Shown in pieces: positions 56,948 to 64,000 of a DNA stretch of 64,000 nucleotides. Below the pieces are notes generated by a model, which was given only the letters and a program-made list of their open reading frames with translations, was not told where the DNA came from and made no database searches. Source of the DNA: Caldilinea sp. CFX5 (GTDB lineage Bacteria > Chloroflexota > Anaerolineae > Caldilineales > Caldilineaceae); contig QWII01000072.1 in NCBI GenBank assembly GCA_021405325.1, positions 51,408-115,407 of the forward strand, read 5' to 3'. Every line of letters starts with the position of its first letter. Position 1 is the first letter of the stretch. The translations under genes were made by a program, and so were the position numbers.

Positions 56948-57469
56948 TCACTCCACATCGCCAATCTGGCAAGCCGTAAGTGCATCAGGCAACGACCACC
57001 CCCACCCATCAGGGTAAGCCCCCCGTTGTTTCCAAGTCAGAAAACTACTATGCGGCCAATCTTCGGGACGGGTGACATACCCATGCTTCACCGGGTTATA
57101 ATGGATATAATGGAGATGGTTCGCAAAGTCCTCTTCATCCCGGATAATGTGGTCATAGAAACGTTTCTGCCAAAACTTCATGCTGCCGGTAATCCCCAGT
57201 CGCTGTTTATAACTATAGGTAAAATAGGACTTGGCGGAATGCATGATTTGACTGAAATTACTGGCGCCGGTTGGCCGCAGCAACAGATGCATATGATCCC
57301 AGAGAAAAACATAGCCAATCATGTCAAAAGGATGCAGTTTTTGGGTGTTGCGTAGCGTTGACCGAAAGAGTTCCAAGTAAGTTTCATTCGCAAAGATCGG
57401 TTCGCGCAAGTTGACAACGTTGGTGATGAAGACAATCGCATTGGGTATATAATAACGCCGAAAATTCAT
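56948..57469 (-). CDS. REP-associated tyrosine transposase (RAYT, Y1 family)
   Basis: 173 residues. HMH (His59, His61, in LWDHMHLLLRP) is the HUH-type metal motif. FWQKRFYDHIIRDEEDF (about 99-115) and HYIHYNPVKHGYVTRPEDWP (about 120-139) are RAYT signatures; a conserved Tyr in this region would attack DNA. RAYTs are single-copy, domesticated relatives of IS200/IS605 transposases that act on REP hairpins with a 5' GTAG. Here the gene is flanked on both sides by such elements. Intact, with the full family length. It separates the DUF499 and DUF1156 genes. Confidence 0.93.
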   Translation of the reverse strand: MNFRRYYIPNAIVFITNVVNLREPIFANETYLELFRSTLRNTQKLHPFDMIGYVFLWDHMHLLLRPTGASNFSQIMHSAKSYFTYSYKQRLGITGSMKFWQKRFYDHIIRDEEDFANHLHYIHYNPVKHGYVTRPEDWPHSSFLTWKQRGAYPDGWGWSLPDALTACQIGDVE

Positions 57470-57504
57470 GAATTATCATTCCAATTCCATTGGTTGTCAC
57501 ACCC

Positions 57505-57934
57505 GTAGGTCATCGCCTCCGGCGTGACAAGTTTGCATTAGCACATCGATTTGTCACACCCGTAGGTCATCGCCTCCGGCGTGACACGTTTGCATTAACG
57601 CATCGATTTGTCACGCCCGTAGGTCATCGCCTCCGGCGTGACACGTTTGCATTAACGCATCGGTTTGTCACACCCGTAGGTCATCGCCTTTGGCGTGACA
57701 CGTTTGCATTAGCACATCGGTTTGTCACGCCCGTAGGTCATCGCCTCTGGCGTGACAAGTTTGCATTAACGCATCGATTTGTCACGCCCGTAGGTCATCG
57801 CCTCCGGCGTGACAAGTTTGGATTAACACATCGATTTGTCACGCCGGAGGCGATGACCTACCATGAAGCTGTCACGCCGGAGGCGATGACCTACGGGTGT
57901 TTGTGAAGCTGTCACGCCGGAGGCGATGACCTAC
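57505..57934. repeat. REP array on the other side of the RAYT gene (57-bp period)
   Basis: Six direct REPs with GTAG at 57505, 57562, 57619, 57676, 57733 and 57790 (exact period 57, because the TTTGCATTARC spacers are repeated too), then three inverted copies ending CTAC at 57861, 57894 and 57934. The last inverted GTAG supplies the TAG stop codon of the DUF1156 gene. The array is open in one frame by virtue of 57 = 3 x 19. Confidence 0.93.
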
Positions 57935-60915
57935 GCAAACAAACGCGGTTGTTCGGCTGCAGAGGGCGTCGCCTGTTTGGCCTCTTCCGCCAGGTGCAGG
58001 ATCTCCGGCCAGCTTTGGACGAGGCTGTTGTAGGCCAGCGCTTCCTGCGCCCGTTTGCGCCGTTCACAGAGGGTGTAGAGGCGGTAGGCCAGTTCACGGG
58101 CCGTTTCGGCGCGACTGCCCAAACCGGCCGCCAATGCCGCCGCCGCCCCTTCGCCGCCGGTATCCAGGGCGCGAATCAGGTGGTGAACCATCTCCCAGAC
58201 GGTGAGGCGGGCGTCGGTGGCGGGGTTCCAGTCGGCGGGCAGTTCGGCGGGACGCAGGAGGCGCACTCGTCCGGCCCGCGAGAGTACCAGCCCAGCCTCG
58301 ACCAAGCCTTGCATGGCGGTGTTCTTGGCTTTGGAGAGCGTTTCGGCGTCGCCAAAGGGGCCGTCGTTAAAGCCAAATTGTTCAAACCAGGCCAGCGCCC
58401 AGCGGCTGTCGGCGTCAAAATCGCCCTCCTGTTCGGCCAGCACTTCGTCCAGCGTCTGGTTGATCAGCGCCAGCGCCTCGCGCACGGAGAGGGCGCGACC
58501 GGCGGCGTCCAGCACTTTGGCGTAGCGGGTGTAGACCGCCATGCCGGGGCCAATCGCCGCCTGCGCCAGATCGACCGGCGCAATGTTGCCCCGCTGGAGA
58601 TGGGTGAGGGCGGTGGGCAGTTCCGCCCGCAGCGCACTGAGAAATTCGCGACGGGTGGCGGTGGGGGCGGTGGCGGGGCGTGGGCGACAGACGAGGATGA
58701 TGCTGGAGGCGAGAGCATTGTTACCGCTCCCGATCATGCGATTGCCGAGTTCGGTGCGCATCGGCCAAGTACCGCTCAATACAAGTCCAGCTTGAATAAC
58801 AGCCTCGAGAAAAGTTTCCCAGCCAGTAGAGGATGTGCCTGCACTTGCAGTCTCGGCTTGTTTGAAGGCATAGTAGATAGTTATAGGGAAATGTGGGTGT
58901 ACTTGTTCTGCCAAACGTTGCATGGCACGTGTCATACCATCAAGGAAAAAAGCCTCAGCTTCTAGTTTACTGCCATGACGATAAGGGGTTGCTATAAGTT
59001 CTTCAGCTTTAGGGGTAGCTAATGTAGAAAACACATTCGGTAAAATTGTTCGTAAACTACGGCGGAGCCATACGTAGAAGAAATCTGAGAGATCTGCGTA
59101 GCCTATATTATCGTAATAGGGTGGATCAGTAGAAACGATTTTATCTTTTGATATCCTTTGTACCGTTGCATCAACCTGTTCAGCTATGCCGAAGGTTGAA
59201 CCGTAACCACTTGCAACACCCTCAATACTTTCGGCTGTCCATTCTGCTGCCCCTGCAAAACTACCAGTACCATCGAGTAATGTATTTAATTCGGCAAAAT
59301 CCCAGGTCATAGGTATACTCTGCCGTGCAAATGTATTGCGTGTAGAATCTCTATCAGTAAACCACGTACAAATAGTTGAGCCTCTGTCTGCTAGCTTCGA
59401 CATTGAAAACGCTAAATACACCGCTACCGCATCCGCATACGCCGTTATGCCAACGCCACCAGCAGCAAGCTCGCGGTCATCGGCACTGGAAGCGCCGGCT
59501 TCCAGCTGGCTGCCGTCAGGATGACGGCGCTCCCAGGCTTGGGCATCGCGTAACACCTGCGCCCGCGCTTCCTGCACCAGATCGGAGAAGGTGGTTAATG
59601 CCACAAGTTGGCGCGGGGTGAAGAGGTCGCCAAACTTGGTAAGCCCGTAACTTAGTGTCCAGAAATTCCTGGGATCATCTGGTAACGGCGTTTCTGGCTT
59701 CCATGTTGGTTCTGCTGTTTGCGCAATGGCTTCCATCTCCGATGTAGGTGAAAGATAAATCCGTCCGCGCTCACCCTCGGTAACAATGGCCATCAGGCGC
59801 GTTCCCATACGACCAGCGACACCTTCAGCCTTGATATAATCACCGGAAATTGGTGCACCAGACATAACACAGCGGAAATTTGCCCCTCGCGCCAACTTGG
59901 TGCCGTCCTTGGCCGTTTCTGGTGGCCTGGGAGCGCCGGCATCCCTGCCGGCAGTTTTAACGACAAAACGATAGCGATCCCCCGCAATCACCGGCTCCAC
60001 CCACGCTTCCTTGCCCGTTTTGGTCGAGAGCATAAACGTAGACGCCAGCGGCACATCAACATGAGCAAAGGCGGGGTTGGGGCTTTTCACCGTGCGCGCC
60101 CAGAGCCAGGCAATGACGGTCAAATTTTGGATTTTAGATTTTGGATTTGCGATTTCGCTGGGGGTGGCGTGACGCCAGGCGCCGTCGGCTTCTTGGATAG
60201 CGGCGACGGTGGGGTAGAGGTGGCCGATGCGCTTTTCGGCTTCGTCGCGCATCCACTGGCCGTAATAGCGCACATCGGCGGCCAACCCCTGCGCGCCGCG
60301 CCATGTTTGAGGAATGAGCCTGGGCGCGCCACCGGGAGCGCCGCCATCCCTGGCGGCAGGGTTGACCGGCGGACGACCGGCAAATTTGGGCGGAATTTCA
60401 ATCATCGCCTTGTTGATCAAAACCGCCACCGGGTTGAGATCGCTGGCGTAACTTTCCAATCCCAAACGCTGCGCTTCCAAGGGTAACGAGCCGCCGCCGG
60501 CAAAGGGATCGTGAAAGGCGGGCAGTTTGTCGGGGTCGAAGAGGTGGGCCGGCAGGGATGCCGGCGCTCCCAGGGCGCAAGTGCGACGCCAGCTTTGCCA
60601 GATTTCGTCGCGGGCTTGTTGGAGGATGGTTTCATTGGTTGTGTTTTCCCAGAGCACCAATTGTTCGATCAGGCGGAAGAGTCGTTGGCGTTCCTGTTCC
60701 TGGGCCTCGGCGGTGGGGAAAAGGTCGGGGTGGCTGGAGGGGTCATCGACCAGTTGGGCAAAGATTACGGCGCGGGCAGCGGCCAGCGGTCGGCGCGCCC
60801 ACCACAAATGCAAGGTGGACGGGTGGCCGTGGCGGATCGACTTTTCACGGGCGCTGGCCGCGTTAATGGCATCCAGGGGGAGGGCGACTTCGATGAGTTT
60901 TTTGGGTTGGTTCAT
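57931..60915 (-). CDS. DUF1156 DNA methyltransferase
   Basis: 994 residues. N-terminal DUF1156 hallmark ([20 protein letters not shown], about 27-46). SAM-binding motif [13 protein letters not shown] (136-148) with SDLNPVA; catalytic DPPY (STDPPYYDN) near residue 597, the arrangement of amino-methyltransferases. In-frame family-2 palindromes encode LGAPASLP (~115), [12 protein letters not shown] (~187) and AGRDAGAP further on. The segment 58.79-59.45 kb is visibly AT-richer than the rest of the gene. Its TAG stop belongs to a REP. It likely modifies host DNA for the DUF499 partner. Confidence 0.87.
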   Translation of the reverse strand: MNQPKKLIEVALPLDAINAASAREKSIRHGHPSTLHLWWARRPLAAARAVIFAQLVDDPSSHPDLFPTAEAQEQERQRLFRLIEQLVLWENTTNETILQQARDEIWQSWRRTCALGAPASLPAHLFDPDKLPAFHDPFAGGGSLPLEAQRLGLESYASDLNPVAVLINKAMIEIPPKFAGRPPVNPAARDGGAPGGAPRLIPQTWRGAQGLAADVRYYGQWMRDEAEKRIGHLYPTVAAIQEADGAWRHATPSEIANPKSKIQNLTVIAWLWARTVKSPNPAFAHVDVPLASTFMLSTKTGKEAWVEPVIAGDRYRFVVKTAGRDAGAPRPPETAKDGTKLARGANFRCVMSGAPISGDYIKAEGVAGRMGTRLMAIVTEGERGRIYLSPTSEMEAIAQTAEPTWKPETPLPDDPRNFWTLSYGLTKFGDLFTPRQLVALTTFSDLVQEARAQVLRDAQAWERRHPDGSQLEAGASSADDRELAAGGVGITAYADAVAVYLAFSMSKLADRGSTICTWFTDRDSTRNTFARQSIPMTWDFAELNTLLDGTGSFAGAAEWTAESIEGVASGYGSTFGIAEQVDATVQRISKDKIVSTDPPYYDNIGYADLSDFFYVWLRRSLRTILPNVFSTLATPKAEELIATPYRHGSKLEAEAFFLDGMTRAMQRLAEQVHPHFPITIYYAFKQAETASAGTSSTGWETFLEAVIQAGLVLSGTWPMRTELGNRMIGSGNNALASSIILVCRPRPATAPTATRREFLSALRAELPTALTHLQRGNIAPVDLAQAAIGPGMAVYTRYAKVLDAAGRALSVREALALINQTLDEVLAEQEGDFDADSRWALAWFEQFGFNDGPFGDAETLSKAKNTAMQGLVEAGLVLSRAGRVRLLRPAELPADWNPATDARLTVWEMVHHLIRALDTGGEGAAAALAAGLGSRAETARELAYRLYTLCERRKRAQEALAYNSLVQSWPEILHLAEEAKQATPSAAEQPRLFA
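59925..59956. repeat. Family-2 palindrome inside the methylase gene (1)
   Basis: CCTGGGAGCGCCGGCATCCC then TGCCGGCAG. In frame; encodes [11 protein letters not shown]. Confidence 0.82.
60327..60361. repeat. Family-2 palindrome inside the methylase gene (2)
   Basis: GCGCCACCGGGAGCGCCGCC, then ATCCCTGGCGGCAGGG. In frame; encodes [13 protein letters not shown] in the loop after the SDLNPVA motif. Confidence 0.78.
60549..60580. repeat. Family-2 palindrome inside the methylase gene (3)
   Basis: GCCGGCAGGGATGCCGGCGC then TCCCAGGGCGC, opposite orientation to the two copies above. In frame; encodes [12 protein letters not shown] just before the SAM-binding motif. Confidence 0.8.
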
Positions 60916-60933
60916 AAATTTTAGCTATACTCG

Positions 60934-60971
60934 AATTGCGTTTAACGAAATGAATTGCGTCGAAATTGCGT
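60934..60971. promoter_or_regulatory. AATTGCGT direct repeats at the methylase promoter
   Basis: AATTGCGT at 60934, 60953 and 60964, within 20-55 bp upstream of the methylase ATG (minus strand). They would overlap a promoter there, so they look like operator sites. Confidence 0.5.
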
Positions 60972-61040
60972 ATTGTCGTACAGATAGTCTGCTGTCGCGT
61001 CAGTCCCACTCACCCTTTGCGCAAGTGGTTATCAACGTAA

Positions 61041-61100
61041 ATGCGCAAACAATGCGCAAATAAATGCGCAAACAATGCGTAACTCTTTGGCACATGCGCA
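61041..61100. promoter_or_regulatory. ATGCGCA iteron-like repeats upstream of the methylase gene
   Basis: ATGCGCA at 61041, 61052 and 61064, ATGCGT at 61075, and ATGCGCA again at 61094, next to a poly-T. The 11-12-nt spacing is one helical turn, as for a multimeric DNA-binding protein. It lies between the AlbA_2/HTH gene stop and the methylase start. Confidence 0.55.
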
Positions 61101-61109
61101 TTTTTTAAT

Positions 61110-62741
61110 CTAAGCGTTCTTCTGTTCCAAATACCAAAGCCCCCCGCGATTCTTACCAGCTAACCGGATTCTTCCTTCATCACGCAATTCGGTCAGGTAG
61201 AGTTGGATGGTGCGTCTGGCAACATGGGGCAGAACTAGTTGTAATTCATCTAAAGCACAACCATCAGGGGCGCGATATTCCAAATGTTTTACCAACAGCT
61301 CTTTGTTGGTCAATCGATCCAAGCCTTTCCGCCGTGTATAGGTAGCCGGTTGCCCTAGCGCATCATAGAGTGAACGAGAGAGAATATAATTTGCGCTGCG
61401 ACCACGACCAATTGTTTCAATAATACCCAAGTTAACCAGGCGTTTGAGCATGGGGCGTAAGTTTTCCGGCACGGTTCGTTCATGATGGATAGAATCGAGA
61501 ATCAAAAAATCATGGGTAGAAAAGCTTTGCAACTGTGCCTGTCCAATTCGCTCCAAAAAGCGAATAAAGGCCGGATTGCCCACCGTGCCATGCAGGGTCA
61601 GCCGCACATCATAGGCCGAAGTGCCTTGAAAATCGGGCAGCGGTTTACTCTGTCGAATACTGCGCTCAAACATCAGATTCATACCCTGACCCGATCGTTC
61701 AACCAGACCGCATTTGGCATAGGCTTCGGCCAGGCGGCGATTGCGCGGGTTTTGCTGATCGAGGATATTCTCCGTGGTCACCCCAGCAGGAAAGCCACCA
61801 GGGCTAACTACCTCCAAACGGCGGGCATACTGACGGACAAAGACCGAGCCGCCCAGTCGGTAATCACGATGGCAGACCGCATTGAGCACCGCCTCGCGAA
61901 TCACGGCTTCATCAAAGGTGGCAATCTCAAAGCGGAAAAGGCCATCCTGGTAGCTCTGCCGGTCATTGCGCAGGTTGATCCGTTCCCAGAGCAGATCATG
62001 AAAGAGCAGAAAGCCCAGGCGATACTCGGCCCGATCCTGCGCCGGCCCGGAGGCTTCCGAAGATCGATATTCAAAGATCACTTCCGCTTGTCCCAGCAAT
62101 CGCCCCAGCGCACGATGGGTGCCAAAAAGGAGCAGGGCCGCATAGGTAATGCCCCCGTCCACCAATAATTCGGCATCGGTCAGCAACTGTTCGTCGCTTA
62201 GGGTCAGCAAGCGTTGGTTGTTCGTCCTTTTGGCCCACAAGGAACGAAAGAGATCGATGGCGGCTGGATCCAGATCAGTGGGGCGCGCTTGCCCGCAGAT
62301 CTCCGCCGAAAAGTCACTATCGATTTCGGCATAAATCTGCCGCAACTGTTCATCGTTCATGCCCAGTAACGCGTCCCCTGCGCGCATCCAAAAGACACCT
62401 TTGTCGTTCCAGGCCGATCCGCGCAAACGTGCCGGGACGTGAACAATGAGTACACGTTGCTGCCCCTGATGAAAATACTCTTCCACCGGGATTCTGCGCT
62501 GTAGCCGATCATAAAGACCGGCCTCCGTCCGCCCCGGTTCGGCAAAGGCTTGTGTCCCCACCACTGTTCGTGGCCGCCTATCGGTTACGCCAAAGAGAAT
62601 CTTGCCGCCGCCCTCATTGGCTAAGGCCACACAGTACCGCACCAGTTCATCAAAATGGAAGTTGCTCTTTGCTTCTTTAAATTCGATCCGTGTACCCTCG
62701 GCGGCTGCCAGGTATGCCTGAAATTGTTCCGGTGTTGTCAT
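61110..62741 (-). CDS. AlbA_2 / HATPase_c_4 helix-turn-helix protein
   Basis: 543 residues. N-terminal AlbA_2 (Schlafen-type) domain: GTRIEFKEAKSNF, ANEGGGKILFGVTDRRP, and FHQGQQRVLIVHVPA. Middle GHKL-like ATPase segment with EAVIREAVLNAVCHRDY (about 279-295) and the C-terminal winged-helix-like region (DELQLVLPHVARRTIQLYLT). Such proteins are described as ATP-dependent DNA-binding or transcriptional regulators and recur in defence islands. Lies between the C2H2 gene (54 bp) and the methylase gene, same strand; likely regulator or effector of the cassette. Confidence 0.85.
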   Translation of the reverse strand: MTTPEQFQAYLAAAEGTRIEFKEAKSNFHFDELVRYCVALANEGGGKILFGVTDRRPRTVVGTQAFAEPGRTEAGLYDRLQRRIPVEEYFHQGQQRVLIVHVPARLRGSAWNDKGVFWMRAGDALLGMNDEQLRQIYAEIDSDFSAEICGQARPTDLDPAAIDLFRSLWAKRTNNQRLLTLSDEQLLTDAELLVDGGITYAALLLFGTHRALGRLLGQAEVIFEYRSSEASGPAQDRAEYRLGFLLFHDLLWERINLRNDRQSYQDGLFRFEIATFDEAVIREAVLNAVCHRDYRLGGSVFVRQYARRLEVVSPGGFPAGVTTENILDQQNPRNRRLAEAYAKCGLVERSGQGMNLMFERSIRQSKPLPDFQGTSAYDVRLTLHGTVGNPAFIRFLERIGQAQLQSFSTHDFLILDSIHHERTVPENLRPMLKRLVNLGIIETIGRGRSANYILSRSLYDALGQPATYTRRKGLDRLTNKELLVKHLEYRAPDGCALDELQLVLPHVARRTIQLYLTELRDEGRIRLAGKNRGGLWYLEQKNA

Positions 62742-62795
62742 GAAGGAATCAGTTCTCTCGTTAGTAGTTTAGTGGAATCGTTAAACACGCGCAAG

Positions 62796-63710
62796 TTAAT
62801 CAGTATCAGCATCATCGCTATAATCATCATACAGTGGCAAAGAGCCAAAGCGGCCATTCCCTTCACGGCGCGAAAGACCCACGTATTTGTCACCAAAGCG
62901 GCTTTCGTGAAAGGCTTGCTCAAACTCAGCCAGTTGCTGTTGCCTCGTTGTTGATTGCCGCTGTGATTGCTCATTTTGTTGCGGCGTCTTCTGTTTTACA
63001 ACCTTCGCCTCATGCGCTTGTGATGCATGTGTTGGATGAACCTTGCGCAGATGTTTTGCTAACCGCCGTTCACCAACAGCCACACCACAAACTGGACATG
63101 CGGTGAGCGGCTGGCTTGTCTTACCTGACTTGGCTGGCATTGCCGAACGCGTTTTCGTCGATGATTTACCAGATTTCGATTGTACATCCAGTTTGCCATG
63201 TGCATGTTTCATATGCCGCTTGATGTTTTCAGGTTGAAGCAGAACATGACAGTGTGGACAGACTATCTGTTTTGGTTTTGGTTGATGCATCTTGACGATG
63301 TGACGCTGGAGCCGATGCGCGTCCATGATTGCACCGCACTCGTTGCATTTTACCTTCCCTATAGAAAATCCTTCCCTGGGATTGAGCGATGGACTGGGAG
63401 AGTTGTGCGGTGACGGCATATTATCCATTGATGACTTTGGCATGAGAATCTTCACAGGGGGTAAATGCAGAGGATCTAGGTAACCCGCCGGCGTTGATTC
63501 TGGAATTTCATCGAGTTTGGGTGACGATACAGAAGGCGTTACATGGCTGTCCTTCTTGTTATCTTCTTGACCCACAGGGTTTGTTGCCTTGACGCCTATG
63601 TCGGTCAAGGCGTCGTTATTGACTGATCCCGTGCCACTTATATAGCCAAACTCATCCATCACATAATATGTATAATCATCGGGCTTTTGTTGTTTCTTGC
63701 GTTTCGTCAT
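62796..63710 (-). CDS. Bacterial protein with three C2H2-like zinc fingers
   Basis: 304 residues. Three evenly built fingers, each C-x2-C-x11-H-x4-H: Cys122/125-His137/142 (KCNECGAIMDAHRLQRHIVK), Cys151/154-His166/171 (CPHCHVLLQPENIKRHMKHA), Cys205/208-His220/225 (CPVCGVAVGERRLAKHLRKV). They are separated by Ser/Lys-rich linkers; the first 120 residues are disordered-looking and the last 80 Gln/Arg-rich, ending in an acidic DDYSDDADTD tail. Multi-finger C2H2 proteins are uncommon in bacteria. No match to Ros/MucR (single finger). First gene of the minus-strand defence-like cassette. Confidence 0.7.
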   Translation of the reverse strand: MTKRKKQQKPDDYTYYVMDEFGYISGTGSVNNDALTDIGVKATNPVGQEDNKKDSHVTPSVSSPKLDEIPESTPAGYLDPLHLPPVKILMPKSSMDNMPSPHNSPSPSLNPREGFSIGKVKCNECGAIMDAHRLQRHIVKMHQPKPKQIVCPHCHVLLQPENIKRHMKHAHGKLDVQSKSGKSSTKTRSAMPAKSGKTSQPLTACPVCGVAVGERRLAKHLRKVHPTHASQAHEAKVVKQKTPQQNEQSQRQSTTRQQQLAEFEQAFHESRFGDKYVGLSRREGNGRFGSLPLYDDYSDDADTD

Positions 63711-63786
63711 CGTCCCTCCAAGCCATAACTTATTTACAGAAAGCTCACACAGTCTTATCGTAATCGTCGTACAAGGGCCGTATAAC

Positions 63787-64000
63787 GTAGGTCAGCGCCT
63801 CCGGCGTGACAGGTTCATTAATCGGTTTGTCATGCCGGAGGCGCTGACCTACTTCTTGGCACCTGTCACGTCGGAGGCGCTGACCTACTTCTTGGCACCT
63901 GTCACGTCGGAGGCGCTGACCTACTTCTTGACACCTGTCACGCCGGAGGCGCTGACCTACTTCTTGACACCTGTCACGCCGGAGGCGCTGACCTACTTCT
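63787..64000. repeat. REP variant array running off the right edge (36-bp period)
   Basis: One direct element with GTAG at 63787, then five inverted ones ending CTAC at 63852, 63888, 63924, 63960 and 63996 (period 36). The hairpin differs from the 57-kb REPs by G for T at the bulge (GTCA-g-CGCC-TCC-GGCG-TGAC). It continues past the window. Confidence 0.9.

Noticed and set aside
57490..57906. 138-residue ORF with 19-residue repeats ([13 protein letters not shown] type)
   Set aside because: It is a by-product of the 57-bp REP array: 57 is divisible by 3, so one frame stays open. No ribosome site, and it ends in the inverted REPs.
56708..57934. CRISPR array
   Set aside because: The intervals between repeats are themselves repeated, the units are hairpin REPs in both orientations, and no cas gene is present.
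53163..62741. BREX or DISARM system
   Set aside because: No PglZ, BrxC/BrxL or DrmA/B-type gene; the DUF499/DUF1156 pair belongs to a different predicted group.

Overview
The window looks like chromosomal DNA of a Chloroflexota bacterium (Anaerolineae/Caldilineae-like). This is inferred from protein style, not from a marker gene: lipoproteins with long Thr/Pro/Glu/Ala linkers, a giant secreted protein ending in LPYVSQ, many dispersed peptide and sugar ABC transporters, and a GC-rich background broken by AT-richer islands. There is no rRNA gene, no intact tRNA gene, no CRISPR array and no intact insertion sequence.

Layout. 1-8.4 kb: the tail of a sialidase-like gene, a complete oligopeptide-type ABC transporter (two permeases, two ATPases, binding lipoprotein) and a Gfo/Idh/MocA oxidoreductase. 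8.4-12.5 kb: DUF1653 protein, polysaccharide deacetylase, a small unknown gene, ComEA and an acyl-CoA-dehydrogenase-fold flavoprotein. 12.6-17.8 kb: a four-gene sugar ABC operon with the gene complement of rhamnose or AI-2 importers. 17.9-21.3 kb: two tandem tiny secreted peptides that share a promoter/operator and a VSWNT C-terminus, a MEMO-like protein, a PIN/RHH toxin-antitoxin pair with its operator, and Hsp20. 21.6-31.9 kb: large surface proteins (PA14 lipoprotein, trypsin-TPR lipoprotein, 1476-residue beta-helix/lipase/PKD protein). 32.5-41.8 kb: housekeeping genes (aminotransferase, gatCA, thrS without a TGS domain, M20 peptidase under a T-box) with small unknown genes between them. 42.6-50.8 kb: two paralogous GHL6-type glycoside hydrolases flanking an ABC importer that lacks ATPase genes. 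50.9-53 kb: a two-component system.

53-63.7 kb is the most unusual part, all on the minus strand: a three-finger C2H2 protein, an AlbA_2/ATPase-fold HTH protein, a DUF1156 DNA methylase and a DUF499 ATPase with an N-terminal Swt1-like HEPN domain that keeps an R-x4-H motif. This resembles predicted helicase-methylase-ATPase anti-phage loci, but no helicase is visible. Between methylase and ATPase sits a REP-associated tyrosine transposase (RAYT), flanked on both sides by tandem GTAG-hairpin REP elements; one REP supplies the methylase stop codon. A second palindrome family lies in frame inside both the methylase and ATPase genes. A third REP variant array runs off the right edge.

A recurring genome-wide theme is that most gaps between genes hold one long, nearly perfect inverted repeat, often with an 8-nt internal period, and with a different sequence at each site.
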